The translations under genes were made by a program, and so were the position numbers. A model generated the notes under the pieces. The model searched no databases, was not told the origin of the DNA, and saw nothing but the letters and a program-made list of their open reading frames with translations. A stretch of DNA of 64,000 nucleotides, taken from the NCBI GenBank assembly GCA_964462985.1, contig CAYXAA010000004.1:124001-188000 (forward strand), read 5' to 3'. This DNA is from CAYXAA01 sp964462985 (GTDB taxonomy: Bacteria > Pseudomonadota > Alphaproteobacteria > Rhizobiales > Stappiaceae). Within the stretch, counting starts at the first letter, position 1; every line of letters begins with the position of its first letter. Below are positions 42,196 to 51,678 of the stretch, piece by piece.

Positions 42196-43533
42196 TCAGT
42201 TGGCCACAACATCCTGTTTGTCGAGACCGTATTTCCTCATCTTTTCGTAGAGAGCCTTGCGTGAGATCCCAAGCGCTTCATAGGTGGCCTTCAAGCTGCC
42301 ACCCTGCTTGGCAAGTTCCGCAGCGATCAGGCTCCGCTCATAGGCGCCGACCCGTTCGTGCAGGCTGTCGCCCCCATCGCGGACAGGGCCAGGGATGGCG
42401 CCTTCCAGACCGAGCACGAAGCGGTCGGCGGCATTGCGCAGTTCGCGCACGTTGCCCGGCCAGTCACGGGCAATCAAACTGGCGAGGAAAGCATCCGAGA
42501 CATCGGGTATCTCGCGGCGATAGCGAGCCCGCGCTTCACGCGCCAGATGATGGAACAGAAGGGGGATGTCCTCCTTGCGCTCACGCAACGGGGGCACCGT
42601 CAGCGTCACGACGTTGAGGCGGTAGAACAGGTCCTTGCGGAACCGGCCCTCCGCGCTGGCGCGTTCCAGATCGTCCTTTGTGGCGGCGACAAAGCGGATA
42701 TCGAGATCGATCGTACGATTGGAACCGAGCCGCTCGATCGAGCGCGTCTCGATCACCCGCAGCAGCTTGACCTGCAGGTCGAGCGGCATGGATTCGATCT
42801 CATCGAGGAACACTGTACCGCCCTTGGCATGCTCCAGCTTGCCGATGCGCTGCCGGCTGGCTCCGGTGAAGGCTCCCTGCTCATGGCCAAACAGCTCGGA
42901 TTCGATGATGTCGGCCGGCAAACCGCCGCAGTTCAGCGCGACGAAGGGGCCGTCGCGCCTCCTGCCCTCCTCATGAAGAGCGCGTGCCACCACCTCCTTG
43001 CCGGCACCGGTCTCGCCGAGGATGAGGACATCGGCGTCGGTCGCCGCTAGCGACAGCACCAGATCGCGCAGTCGCTCCATGACGGTCGAACGTCCGACGA
43101 GGCGACCTTGCAGGCCCTTGCGGTCGCTGAGCTCATCCCGCAGTGCCCGATTCTCCAGCACCAGCCGCCGCTTCTCCAATGCGCGCTCGATCACGGCGGA
43201 AAGCCTCGCCACCGGGAACGGCTTTTCGATGAAGTCGTAAGCGCCGGCGCGCATCGCTTCGACCGCAAGGGGAACGTCACCGTGGCCGGTGATAAGCACG
43301 ACGGGGATTGCCGGGTCGATCTCGAACGCACTCCGCATCAACGCAAGACCGTCGATGCGTGGCATGCGGATGTCGGTGACGAGAACGGTGTAGGTGTCGC
43401 GGCCAAGCCAATCCAGGACGCCATTGGCGGACGGGAAGGTTTCGACGGCGTGGCCGAGCAGTTCGAGCCCCTGCGCCAGCGCCTCGCGCAGGTCCTTTTC
43501 GTCGTCGACGAGCAGTACGGTCGCCTGGTCCAT
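42196..43533 (-). CDS. dctD: Sigma-54-dependent response regulator, DctD
   Basis: Enhancer-binding protein of 445 residues. The receiver domain (5-120) has phosphoacceptor Asp54 in VTDIRMP. The AAA+ domain has GETGAGKE and GAFTGA, the sigma-54 contact loop. The C-terminal Fis-type HTH reads GGSLKATYEALGISRKALYE. It is encoded 10 bases after dctB and immediately before dctPQM, whose sigma-54 promoter it probably drives. Confidence 0.93.
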   Translation of the reverse strand: MDQATVLLVDDEKDLREALAQGLELLGHAVETFPSANGVLDWLGRDTYTVLVTDIRMPRIDGLALMRSAFEIDPAIPVVLITGHGDVPLAVEAMRAGAYDFIEKPFPVARLSAVIERALEKRRLVLENRALRDELSDRKGLQGRLVGRSTVMERLRDLVLSLAATDADVLILGETGAGKEVVARALHEEGRRRDGPFVALNCGGLPADIIESELFGHEQGAFTGASRQRIGKLEHAKGGTVFLDEIESMPLDLQVKLLRVIETRSIERLGSNRTIDLDIRFVAATKDDLERASAEGRFRKDLFYRLNVVTLTVPPLRERKEDIPLLFHHLAREARARYRREIPDVSDAFLASLIARDWPGNVRELRNAADRFVLGLEGAIPGPVRDGGDSLHERVGAYERSLIAAELAKQGGSLKATYEALGISRKALYEKMRKYGLDKQDVVAN

Positions 43534-43543
43534 GAATGCGATC

Positions 43544-45373
43544 TTACTCCGCAGCGACTCGTGGGAGGCTGGCATGCGGCAGGCGTACGGTAAACAAGGC
43601 TCCGCCCTCCTGTGCCGCCGACACGACGAGGCTGCCCGAAAAATCGTGGACGATCTTGTACGCGATGGAAAGGCCGAGGCCGAGCCCCTCGCCGACATCC
43701 TTGGTGGTAAAGAACGGGTCGAATACCTGTGAGACAAGCTCCTCGGGGACGCCCGGCCCGTTGTCGGCGACCTCCATTACGACCTGGCTGCCGACGCGGC
43801 GAACCGAAAGCCGAACGGCGGGATCAGGCCGGCCGCCGACGGCGTCGATGGCATTATTGAGCAGGTTGAGCAGCACCTGCTCCAGCCGGACATAACCGCC
43901 AAGCACCTCGACGTCCTCACCCGGTCGTTCAACCGTGAAGGCCACATTCTCCTGCTTGAGACGCGGCGAGATCAGCATCACCGCTTCGTCGACTACCAAA
44001 TCCAGCCTGACGGGCTTCTGATCGGTGCCTGCGCGACGGGTAAAGCCCTTTAGCGTGCGTCCGATCTCCGCCATACGTTCCACCATGGCCACGATGCGAT
44101 CGAGATTGGTCCGCGCCTTTTCGGCCATGCCGCGGTCAATCAGCATCTGGGCGTTGTCCGCATTCGAGCGGATGGCGGCGAGCGGCTGGTTGTATTCGTG
44201 GCTGAGGGCTGCCGACATCTGGCCGAGGGTCGCAAGCTTGGCGGCCTGCACCAGCTCGGCCTGAGTACGCCGCAACTCCTCCTCGGCCGCCTCACGCTCC
44301 TTCACCTCGCATGCAAGCCGCGCATTGGCCGCCGACAGGTCCCTGGTGCGCAATCGGACGCGGCGCTCCAGCCTGAGCGCAGCCGCGCGGTCGTCCCGCA
44401 TCCGCCTCAGCACCTGGCTTCGGCGTTCCAGCGCCATCCATCCCGCCGCGGCCAGCAGCAGGCAGACAAGCACGGCGATGATCGTGGCCTTCACGGCCTG
44501 CGTGTGCGCGGCGGCCGTGTCCGACAAGACCGATACGTCCCACCCGAGCACGGCGAGCGATTGCGTCAGGTGCAGGAATTCGCGCGGCTGGCGACCGTTG
44601 ACGTGCCGAACCAGGCTGAAGTCCGACCGGTCACGGGGCACCAACGCAAGGGCATCGACCCGGGCTGTCGCATCGACAACCCTCGGGCTCGCTGCCGCGC
44701 GCGGGGCGACGGTGAGGTGCCGCCCGCGCCAGTCGGCACGGTTCGCCATTACGATCCGGCCCTCTTCGTCCGTCGCAATGAGAGCATCCTTGCTGAGCGC
44801 CCAGGCCTGCTCCACCGATGCGAGATCGACGCGCACGGCAACGACACCAACATCTCCATCCGCCAGGCGAACCGCAGAGGCAAAGACATAGCTCGCCGGG
44901 ACCGACCCGTCGCCCGCAATCAGTTCGCGACCGAGCCTGCCCTCCCGGGCCTGGGCCACAGCTTCGGCAAAGACGACCGCCTCAGGCTGCTCGGCAGAAC
45001 GGGACGTCCAGGCGCTCGAGGCGATGAACCGGCCCGAGACATCGAAGAACACCACTTCCTCTGCGCCGGACATTCCGGCCACGATCGCACCGACACGCTC
45101 GCCGGCTGTCCGGTCGCGCAGGGCTACCAGACGCTGCACGTCCGGGCGTTGTGCCACCAGGGGCGCCAGCAGACGGTACTTGTCGAGGTGCCGCTCCAGC
45201 GTGTTCGACTGAACCGCGAGCGTCGCCTGCGCCCTGGTACGGATCTCCCGCAGCATCATGCGTTCGCTTGCGCTCATCGTCACGTAAGCGACCACCAAGG
45301 TCACCGCAGCCGCGGCGACGGCGAGTGACGGCATTTGCAGTGAGTTAAGTCGTCGGCGGACGATGCGGTACAT
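43544..45373 (-). CDS. dctB: Sensor histidine kinase, DctB
   Basis: Membrane sensor of 609 residues. One span near 14-34 and a second near 290-310 frame a periplasmic double-PDC domain (HLDKYRLLAPLVAQRPDVQR; VVAVRVDLASVEQAWALSKD). A coiled coil leads to the dimerisation His near 392 in ALSHEYNQPLAAIRSNADNA. ATPase motifs are NLLNNAIDA, ADNGPGVPEE and GEGLGLGLSI. It detects the transported acid and phosphorylates DctD. Confidence 0.93.
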   Translation of the reverse strand: MYRIVRRRLNSLQMPSLAVAAAAVTLVVAYVTMSASERMMLREIRTRAQATLAVQSNTLERHLDKYRLLAPLVAQRPDVQRLVALRDRTAGERVGAIVAGMSGAEEVVFFDVSGRFIASSAWTSRSAEQPEAVVFAEAVAQAREGRLGRELIAGDGSVPASYVFASAVRLADGDVGVVAVRVDLASVEQAWALSKDALIATDEEGRIVMANRADWRGRHLTVAPRAAASPRVVDATARVDALALVPRDRSDFSLVRHVNGRQPREFLHLTQSLAVLGWDVSVLSDTAAAHTQAVKATIIAVLVCLLLAAAGWMALERRSQVLRRMRDDRAAALRLERRVRLRTRDLSAANARLACEVKEREAAEEELRRTQAELVQAAKLATLGQMSAALSHEYNQPLAAIRSNADNAQMLIDRGMAEKARTNLDRIVAMVERMAEIGRTLKGFTRRAGTDQKPVRLDLVVDEAVMLISPRLKQENVAFTVERPGEDVEVLGGYVRLEQVLLNLLNNAIDAVGGRPDPAVRLSVRRVGSQVVMEVADNGPGVPEELVSQVFDPFFTTKDVGEGLGLGLSIAYKIVHDFSGSLVVSAAQEGGALFTVRLPHASLPRVAAE

Positions 45374-45471
45374 GACCCCATTCTAGTACACATGCGGTCA
45401 ACCAGACGATCCCGTCCTGCCGACGAGGATATCGCGGGTTAAATGAACTGGGCCGACCAGCGGCAACACGC

Positions 45472-46566
45472 TTACGGCGATCCGGCGCCGCCGACCTCGC
45501 GGCGGTCGATGGCGATGGTTTTGATCAACGCGTAAACCTGGCGACCTGGCTTGAGGCCGAGCTCGATCACGGAAGCACGGGTGAGCCGGACCCGCAGCGG
45601 CTGGTCACCGACGCGGCACAGCAGCTCGGCATAAGCACCTTCCTCCTCGGTGACCGCTTCGATCGCGACATCGAGCACGTTTCGGATGCTGAGCCCCCGT
45701 GGTGGTTCGACGGCAATCGAAACGTCGCGGGCACGGATGCGGAGTCGGACTGTGGCTCCCAGCTCGAGATCGGCAAAGGGCACCTGCAGACGCTGGCCGC
45801 CGATGCCAACATCCGTCAAACCCCATTGCCGATCGTGGGCGCCAACCGTCCCCACCAGGACAGAACCGGCCTCGTGGCGACCGGTGGCGGCGCCGAGATC
45901 GAGCCGGCTCATGATCTCAGCGACCGGACCGGAAGCGATGGTGCGACCATCGGACACGATCACCAACGTCCGTGCGAGCCGGGCGACTTCGTCGAGCGCA
46001 TGGCTAACGTAGAGGATCGGCACCTTGGCCTCGTGGCATAGCCGGTCGAGATAAGGCAGGATTTCCGCCTTGCGGCCCTGGTCGAGCGACGCCAGCGGCT
46101 CATCCATGACGAGAGCCGACGGACTCGACAGCAGGGCCCGGCCGATCGCCACGCGTTGGCGCTCGCCGCCCGACAGCGTCCCGGGACGCCGCGCGAGCAG
46201 ATGGCCGATTCCGAGCAGTTCGACGACCTCCTCGAAGCGGCCGCCGGGGAGCGGCCGGCCGGCCAGACGGGCGAAGCGCAGGTTCGAGCGCACCGTGAGA
46301 TGCGGGAACAGCCGCGCCTCCTGGAACACATGGCCGATGCGGCGACGGCGCACCGGAACATCGATCCCCTTTGCCGCATCGAAAAGCACCGTGCCGTTGA
46401 CGACGATGCGACCGGCGTCGGGTCGGATCAGGCCAGCGATCATCTTGGTGATCGTGGACTTGCCTGCGCCCGACTGCCCGAACAGCGCGGTGACCCCGGC
46501 ATTTGCCGAAAAGGCGGCCTCGATCTCGAAGGCGCCGACGCTTCCGCGAACATCGACCTCAATCAC
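45472..46566 (-). CDS. modC: Molybdate importer ATPase, ModC
   Basis: Cytoplasmic ATPase of 364 residues. Walker A GQSGAGKST, signature LSGGERQRVAIGRAL, Walker B LVMDEPLASLD. The C-terminal TOBE/Mop-like domain (about 290-355) has VRLRIRARDVSIAVEPP and LLCRVGDQPLRVRLT. The start is GTG in a GTGA overlap with modB. As the regulator gene lacks a molybdate-binding domain, this TOBE domain is the only Mop-like module in the cluster. Confidence 0.93.
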   Translation of the reverse strand: MIEVDVRGSVGAFEIEAAFSANAGVTALFGQSGAGKSTITKMIAGLIRPDAGRIVVNGTVLFDAAKGIDVPVRRRRIGHVFQEARLFPHLTVRSNLRFARLAGRPLPGGRFEEVVELLGIGHLLARRPGTLSGGERQRVAIGRALLSSPSALVMDEPLASLDQGRKAEILPYLDRLCHEAKVPILYVSHALDEVARLARTLVIVSDGRTIASGPVAEIMSRLDLGAATGRHEAGSVLVGTVGAHDRQWGLTDVGIGGQRLQVPFADLELGATVRLRIRARDVSIAVEPPRGLSIRNVLDVAIEAVTEEEGAYAELLCRVGDQPLRVRLTRASVIELGLKPGRQVYALIKTIAIDRREVGGAGSP

Positions 46567-47261
46567 GCGGCCACCCCGACTCGGCGGGCAAGCGCCCGCG
46601 CAACGAGTTCCGAGGCGATCAGGGCCGCAAAGGCAACCACGGCCGCAATAATCGTCAGCCGGAAGGCGGCAAGATCGCCGTCCGGAGTCTGGGCCGCGGT
46701 GTAGAGTGCCAGGGCCAGGGTGCGGGTCTCGCCGGGAATATTGGAGACGAAGGTGATGGTCGCGCCGAACTCACCCATTGCCTTGGCGAAACCCAGAATA
46801 GCCGCGGCGAGAATGCCTGGCGCCGCCAGCGGCAGCGTGACGACAAGGAAGACGACGGCGCGACCCACGCCGAGTGTCGCGGCCGCTTCGTCGAGCTTCG
46901 GGTCGACCGCTTCGATGGCGAGCCGGATCGGGCGGACCATGAGGGGAAAGGCCATCACCCCTGCAGCGAGCGCGGCGCCGGCCCAGTTGAACGCGAAGAC
47001 GATGCCAAAATGCTCATCCAGGAAACTGCCCACCGGACCGCGGCGTCCAAACAGCACGAGCAGGATGAAACCTGTCACCACCGGCGGCAGAACCAGCGGC
47101 ATATGGACGAGGCCATTGAGCAGACCGTGCCCGGGGAAGCGCCAGCGCGCGAGCGCATAGCCGACAAAGATGGCCAGGGGCAGGGTCGCGGCGAGTGCGG
47201 CCGCCGCCACTTTGAGCGTCAGCGTGAGCGCCTGCCATTCTGCCGGGTCGAGGCTCAGCAC
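46563..47261 (-). CDS. modB: Molybdate importer permease, ModB
   Basis: Inner-membrane subunit of 232 residues, the usual ModB length. It starts VLSLDPAEWQALTLTLKVAA, and the EAA region reads DEAAATLGVGRAVVFLVVTLP with GFAKAMGEFGATITF, the typical ModB stretch. The GTG at 47261 is preferred: GGAG lies ten bases upstream, while an earlier codon at 47324 adds 21 polar residues. Confidence 0.9.
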   Translation of the reverse strand: MLSLDPAEWQALTLTLKVAAAALAATLPLAIFVGYALARWRFPGHGLLNGLVHMPLVLPPVVTGFILLVLFGRRGPVGSFLDEHFGIVFAFNWAGAALAAGVMAFPLMVRPIRLAIEAVDPKLDEAAATLGVGRAVVFLVVTLPLAAPGILAAAILGFAKAMGEFGATITFVSNIPGETRTLALALYTAAQTPDGDLAAFRLTIIAAVVAFAALIASELVARALARRVGVAA

Positions 47262-47351
47262 AGTCGATTTTCTCCACGTGGTCTGGGTTGGCTGCGTCAA
47301 CACGAATGCCGGATAAACCAGCAAATGTTAACCGCTATCGACGTCGCTCGC

Positions 47352-48125
47352 TCAGTCCAGGGTAGCGAGCCCGGCGGCGGCAAAGGCTGCACGCGCGGCC
47401 GGCTCCTGCAGGAACTCGAGGAAGCGGATCGCGTTCGGCTTCGCCGCCTTCGTCACCGCGGCGGGATAGATGATGGGTGGGTGACTGTCTTCCGGAAAGC
47501 GAGCGACCACGGCAACATCCGGCTCGGCGGCGGCGTCCGAGAAATAGACGATGCCGAGCGGAGCCTCACCGCGGGCCACGGTAGCCAGGGCAACGCGGAC
47601 GTTCTCCATCGGCGCCAATTGTCCGGCAATGCCGTTCCAAAGGCCGAGTGCCGTCAGCGCCGCCTTGCCATAGCGCCCGGCCGGCACCGTATCGGGGTCG
47701 GCAATGGCAAGACGTCCGTCGCCGAGACGGGCGCCAAGCGCTTCAGGGGTCAGATCGAGAGCAGACGCCGCATTCGCCGGCGCGACGACAACCAGGGAGT
47801 TGCCGGCGATGGACCGGATCGTCGCCTGATCCACTGAGCCTGTCGCCTCGAGAAGATCCATCCACGCACGATCGGCGGAGATGAACACGTCCGCCGGCGC
47901 CCCGGCCTCGATCTGGCGCGCGAGATTGGAGGTGCCGGCAAAGGAGAACACCACCGGGACTCCGGTTTCGGCGGTGAAGGCCGCCCCGGTTGTCTCAAGT
48001 GCATCCTTGAGACTCGCGGCGGCAAAAACGGTCAGCCCCTCAGCCGACCGAGCGGGCGATGCGGCCGCACCGGCGGCGGCACAGGCGACCAGCAGCACCG
48101 TCGCGAGGCGGCAAAGCATGTGCAT
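47352..48125 (-). CDS. modA: Molybdate-binding protein, ModA
   Basis: Periplasmic receptor of 257 residues. The signal peptide ends near ASPARSA, then LTVFAAASLKDALETTGAAF is the oxyanion-binding Ser segment. FAGTSNLARQIEAGAPADVF, AIADPDTVPAGRYGKAAL and GEAPLGIVYFSDA continue the ModA pattern. GAGGAAG lies right before the ATG at 48125, and the 26-bp palindrome ends 10 bases upstream, so the operator covers the promoter or the transcription start. Confidence 0.92.
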   Translation of the reverse strand: MHMLCRLATVLLVACAAAGAAASPARSAEGLTVFAAASLKDALETTGAAFTAETGVPVVFSFAGTSNLARQIEAGAPADVFISADRAWMDLLEATGSVDQATIRSIAGNSLVVVAPANAASALDLTPEALGARLGDGRLAIADPDTVPAGRYGKAALTALGLWNGIAGQLAPMENVRVALATVARGEAPLGIVYFSDAAAEPDVAVVARFPEDSHPPIIYPAAVTKAAKPNAIRFLEFLQEPAARAAFAAAGLATLD

Positions 48126-48135
48126 GGCTTCCTCA

Positions 48136-48161
48136 TCGATATGTTCAAATGAACATATCGA
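48136..48161. promoter_or_regulatory. 26-bp palindrome, candidate ModE operator
   Basis: Perfect 11-bp arms TCGATATGTTC and GAACATATCGA around AAAT. It fills the gap between modE and modA. The ATAT-containing outer halves resemble ModE sites. Binding here would block modABC. Confidence 0.75.
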
Positions 48162-48163
48162 AC

Positions 48164-48541
48164 CTACCCGCGCTTCTTCTCCTGCTCAAGCGGCAGGACC
48201 GCGGCCGTGGCGAGCGCGGCGATCTCCCCGGCGGCAGCCGTGGCGAGTGCGCCTTCGATCGCGCGAAAGCGGGTGAGGATGTCGGCGCCGAGCGGCGTCA
48301 GCCGAGCGCCGCCGCCGCCTGCGCCGCCCTTTTCCGTTTCCACCAGAGGCGACGAAAAGCTGCGATTGAGGTCGCCAATCAAAGTCCAGGCGCGCTTGTA
48401 GCTCATTCCGAGCCGCCGTCCGGCGGCGCTGAGGGAGCCGGTTTCGGCAATGCCCTGAAGCAGATCAGCCTTGCCCGGACCGAAGGCGACACCCGGCCGA
48501 AGGACAATTCGGATGCGCAGTTTGGGAAATGCGTCTGACAT
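48164..48541 (-). CDS. ModE-type winged-helix regulator lacking molybdate domain
   Basis: Regulator of 125 residues consisting of the ModE N-terminal winged helix only: KADLLQGIAETGSLSAAGRR, LGMSYKRAWTLIGDLN and GGAGGGGARLTPLGADIL. E. coli ModE is about twice as long and senses molybdate through two C-terminal Mop domains, missing here. ATG 48541 was chosen because upstream in-frame codons lack family sequence. It lies 38 bases before modA with the palindrome in between. Confidence 0.88.
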   Translation of the reverse strand: MSDAFPKLRIRIVLRPGVAFGPGKADLLQGIAETGSLSAAGRRLGMSYKRAWTLIGDLNRSFSSPLVETEKGGAGGGGARLTPLGADILTRFRAIEGALATAAAGEIAALATAAVLPLEQEKKRG

Positions 48542-48573
48542 GGGGCCAAGGGTAAAGCGGACGCGCCGCAGGG

Positions 48574-50187
48574 TCACGCGCCGCCGCGCCGGTCTTCACG
48601 GATCATCTCCGCCGCCTTTTCGGCGATCATCATCACCGGTGCCGCGGTATTGCCCGAGACGATTGTCGGCATGATGGAGGCATCAACCACCCGGAGTCCG
48701 GCAAGTCCGCGCAACCGGAGCCGGCCGTCAACCACCGCATCATCATCGACACCCATTCGGCAGGTACCTACCGGATGAAAGATCGTGGTGGCGATGTCGC
48801 CGGCGGCCGCGGCGAGATCCTCGTCACTCCGAATCTTGATTCCCGGCAGGTGCTCCACAGGCTGATACTTTCGCAGCGCGTCCGCCGCCATCACCTTGCG
48901 TGCGAGGCGGATCGAATCGGCTGCAACGCGGCGATCTGGCTCCGCCGAGAGATAATTCGGCCGGATCTCCGGCTGCTCCGCCGGATCGGGCGAGACGGAA
49001 TGGACGTGACCTCGGCTTTCCGGTCGAAGATTGCAGACGCTGACCGTTACGGCTGGAAAGCGGTGCAACGGCTCTCCGAAGCGGTCCAGCGACAGCGGCT
49101 GGACGTGGAACTCGACGTTGGCTGTCTCATAGGCCGGGTCCGAGCGCGCAAAGACGCCAAGCTGGCTCGGTGCCATTGCCATGGGTCCGGAGCGGCCGAC
49201 GAAATATTCCAAGGCGATCCTCGCTTTCCCCGTCAACGTCGCCGCGCGCTCGTTTAGCGTCAAGGCGTTCGTGACCTTGAAGACGGTCCGGATCTGCAGG
49301 TGGTCCTGCAGGTTCTCGCCGACCGAGGGACGCTCCAGCACCACGGGCACGCCAAGCCGTGTCAGCACCTGCGGTCGGCCGATGCCGGAGAGCTCCAGGA
49401 GGTGGGGTGAGCCGATCGCCCCGGCCGACAGGATGACCTCGCCTTCGGCCGCGACCTTCGCCGGCTCGCCGTTGACAGTCAGTTCGAGCCCCCGCGCCCG
49501 TCCATCCTCGACAATCACCCGCCGCGCCGTCGCACGGGTGACCACCTTGAGGTTCGGTCGCGACAGCACCGGCCTGAGGAAGCCCTTGGCGGCAGTCCAG
49601 CGCACGCCCCTCCGCTGCGTGACCTCGAAGTAGCCTGAACCGAAATTGTCGCCGCGGTTGAAGTCGTCCGACTTGGGGATTCCGAGCTCGGCGCAGGCGT
49701 CCCGCACCGCATCGAGGATTTCCCAGGACAGCCGCTGGCGCTCGACCCGACACTCGCCGCCCTGGGCATGATAGTCGTCACGACGTTCGTGATGATCCTC
49801 TTGGCGGAGAAAGTAGGGCAGGACATCGTCCCATCCCCAGCCGGTGAGGCCGAGCTGACGCCAGCCGTCGTAGTCACGGGCCTGGCCGCGCATGTAGATC
49901 ATGCCATTGATGGCGGAGCAGCCGCCGAGCACCTTGCCCCGGGGATAGGCTAAGCGCCGGCCGTTGAGGCCCGGCTCGGGCGCGGTGGAGTAGCCCCAGT
50001 CGGTGCGGGGATTGTTCATGCAGTAAAGATAACCGACCGGGATGTGGATCCAGAAATAGTCGTCGCGACCGCCGGCTTCGAGCAGGAGAACGCGAATGTC
50101 CGGATCGGCGGAGAGCCTGTTGGCGAGCACACAGCCCGCCGAGCCTGCGCCGACGATCACGTAGTCCCAGTGGCCGAGGTCCCGCAT
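48574..50187 (-). CDS. GMC family oxidoreductase
   Basis: FAD-dependent alcohol dehydrogenase of 537 residues. The dinucleotide fold is YVIVGAGSAGCVLANRLSAD (7-26) with VLLLEAGG; GMC signatures are YPRGKVLGGCSAINGMIYMR (cut to 20) and SAGAIGSPHLLELSGIG. The active-site His is in HPVGTCRMG near residue 470, with the final Asn in GNTAAPVMMIAEKAA. Choline dehydrogenase and polyethylene-glycol or other alcohol dehydrogenases are alternatives; no betaine genes are nearby. It precedes modE by 32 bases on the same strand. Confidence 0.9.
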   Translation of the reverse strand: MRDLGHWDYVIVGAGSAGCVLANRLSADPDIRVLLLEAGGRDDYFWIHIPVGYLYCMNNPRTDWGYSTAPEPGLNGRRLAYPRGKVLGGCSAINGMIYMRGQARDYDGWRQLGLTGWGWDDVLPYFLRQEDHHERRDDYHAQGGECRVERQRLSWEILDAVRDACAELGIPKSDDFNRGDNFGSGYFEVTQRRGVRWTAAKGFLRPVLSRPNLKVVTRATARRVIVEDGRARGLELTVNGEPAKVAAEGEVILSAGAIGSPHLLELSGIGRPQVLTRLGVPVVLERPSVGENLQDHLQIRTVFKVTNALTLNERAATLTGKARIALEYFVGRSGPMAMAPSQLGVFARSDPAYETANVEFHVQPLSLDRFGEPLHRFPAVTVSVCNLRPESRGHVHSVSPDPAEQPEIRPNYLSAEPDRRVAADSIRLARKVMAADALRKYQPVEHLPGIKIRSDEDLAAAAGDIATTIFHPVGTCRMGVDDDAVVDGRLRLRGLAGLRVVDASIMPTIVSGNTAAPVMMIAEKAAEMIREDRRGGA

Positions 50188-50433
50188 TCCTCCCCCCTGA
50201 CGTCATTCTTGTTGATCGAGCCGGCTCGAAGGAGACATTGCGACCGCGGGAGGGTCAAGCCGTAACTTGGCGGCAGCGCCAGTCCCGCGCCGATCGTGTG
50301 AGACCGCAATCGGTTGCCTGTTTACCTCGGACACACGTTTCAATCGTAGAATTTCGCGACGGGCCGGGCGCAGGACGCACAACTTGCAGCATCCGCCTCT
50401 TGCTCGTCATTCACCGCCGGGGGGCGTCGCATC

Positions 50434-51678
50434 ATGCTGGAACGGACCTTCGAGACCACTGCTCGGCGTGTGCTTGGGTGGTGCTTCGACCTCTACCGGC
50501 CGCTCCGTGGCATCGCCGGGGCGGCCGTGCTGGGGGTGTATGTCGCCATGGTGGCGAGCGTCGTCGCCGTCTTCCCGACGTCAAACTGGGACATGGCCGC
50601 CTATACGGCGGTATTGCTGGAGAACGAGGCCGCCGACAAGCCGGCCCTGCACCGTCAAGCCTGGGATACCGTCCGGGACAACGTCAGCGCCGGCGAATTC
50701 ATGGTGCTGACGAGGGACCGGCCCTACCGGATCCGGCAATATGAGGATCCGGACGCCTTCTTCACCATGCTTTCGTTCTACCGCATGAAGATCCTCTATA
50801 TCGAGACGGCGAAGTCGCTCGCCGAGGTAGTGGACCCCGTAAAGGCGCTGCGGCTCGTCTCGATCCTGTCGGCCGTTGCCTCTGGGCTGGTGCTGCTTGC
50901 TTGGCTCGCCGACCGAAGGGCCCTCGCCTACGGCCCGGTGCTGGCCGCTTTTCTGGTACTCGCAGGCTTTGGCGAGGCTGCCGCTCTGGTTACGCCGGAT
51001 CTCTATGCTTCGGTGTTCCTGCTGCTTGCCGGACTGTTCTACGTGAAGAGGCTGGATGTGCTGTCTGCCGCGGCACTGGTCCTTGCGTTTCTGGTCCGGC
51101 CCGACACTCTCGCCTTCATCGGCGTATTCTTCGTCTTCGCCTGGATCTATGGCGAGGCGCGCATTGCCATGACGCTGTCGTTCATCGCAGCCGCAATCGG
51201 TTATCTATTCGTCGTCACCGACAGCAGTCATCCAGGCTGGTGGGCGCACCTGTGGTTCTCGCACATCGAATATGTCCCGACGCTCGAAGGCTTTTCGCCA
51301 CCGTTCTCTGCGCTCGTCTATCTGCAGATCCTGGTGCGCGCGACGGTACGATCGCTCATGAACCAGACCTGGCTGGCGTGCCTGTTCGGCCTTGTGGTTT
51401 TCTTTGTCGCGACGATAGACCCGGATCGGCTCGCCCGCCGCGACAAGGTACTCCTTTATGCAGTCGCCGCCTCGATTTTTGCCAAGTATCTCGTCTTTCC
51501 GCACTACGAAACACGATTCTACCTGCCCTACCTGACGATCCTCGCAGTGGTGTCGCTGACCGGCTACGCGGCCCAGGCCGCGGGCACTCAGGTTTCGGCG
51601 GCCTCCACAACCGCGCGATCGACCTCAGCGACCAACGCAGGATCGAGCTCGAGCCGAGCCGCGAGCATGGCGAGATAG
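50434..51678 (+). CDS. Polytopic membrane protein of unknown function
   Basis: Protein of 414 residues with about nine hydrophobic spans (for example IAGAAVLGVYVAMVASVVAV, GVFFVFAWIYG, YLTILAVVSLTGYAAQA). A long first extracytoplasmic loop holds NWDMAAYTA with an Asp, a layout like polyprenol-dependent glycosyltransferases, but the similarity is too weak to name. The last 30 residues (Ser/Thr/Ala/Arg rich) are read from DNA antisense to the DUF533 gene and look like run-through past a lost stop. Start ATG 50434 lacks a good ribosome-binding site. Confidence 0.7.
   Translation: MLERTFETTARRVLGWCFDLYRPLRGIAGAAVLGVYVAMVASVVAVFPTSNWDMAAYTAVLLENEAADKPALHRQAWDTVRDNVSAGEFMVLTRDRPYRIRQYEDPDAFFTMLSFYRMKILYIETAKSLAEVVDPVKALRLVSILSAVASGLVLLAWLADRRALAYGPVLAAFLVLAGFGEAAALVTPDLYASVFLLLAGLFYVKRLDVLSAAALVLAFLVRPDTLAFIGVFFVFAWIYGEARIAMTLSFIAAAIGYLFVVTDSSHPGWWAHLWFSHIEYVPTLEGFSPPFSALVYLQILVRATVRSLMNQTWLACLFGLVVFFVATIDPDRLARRDKVLLYAVAASIFAKYLVFPHYETRFYLPYLTILAVVSLTGYAAQAAGTQVSAASTTARSTSATNAGSSSSRAASMAR

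Noticed and set aside
46503..47837. 444-codon plus-strand frame across modB and modA
   Set aside because: Antisense to two clear molybdate importer genes; composition is Arg/Gly/Gln rich without domains.
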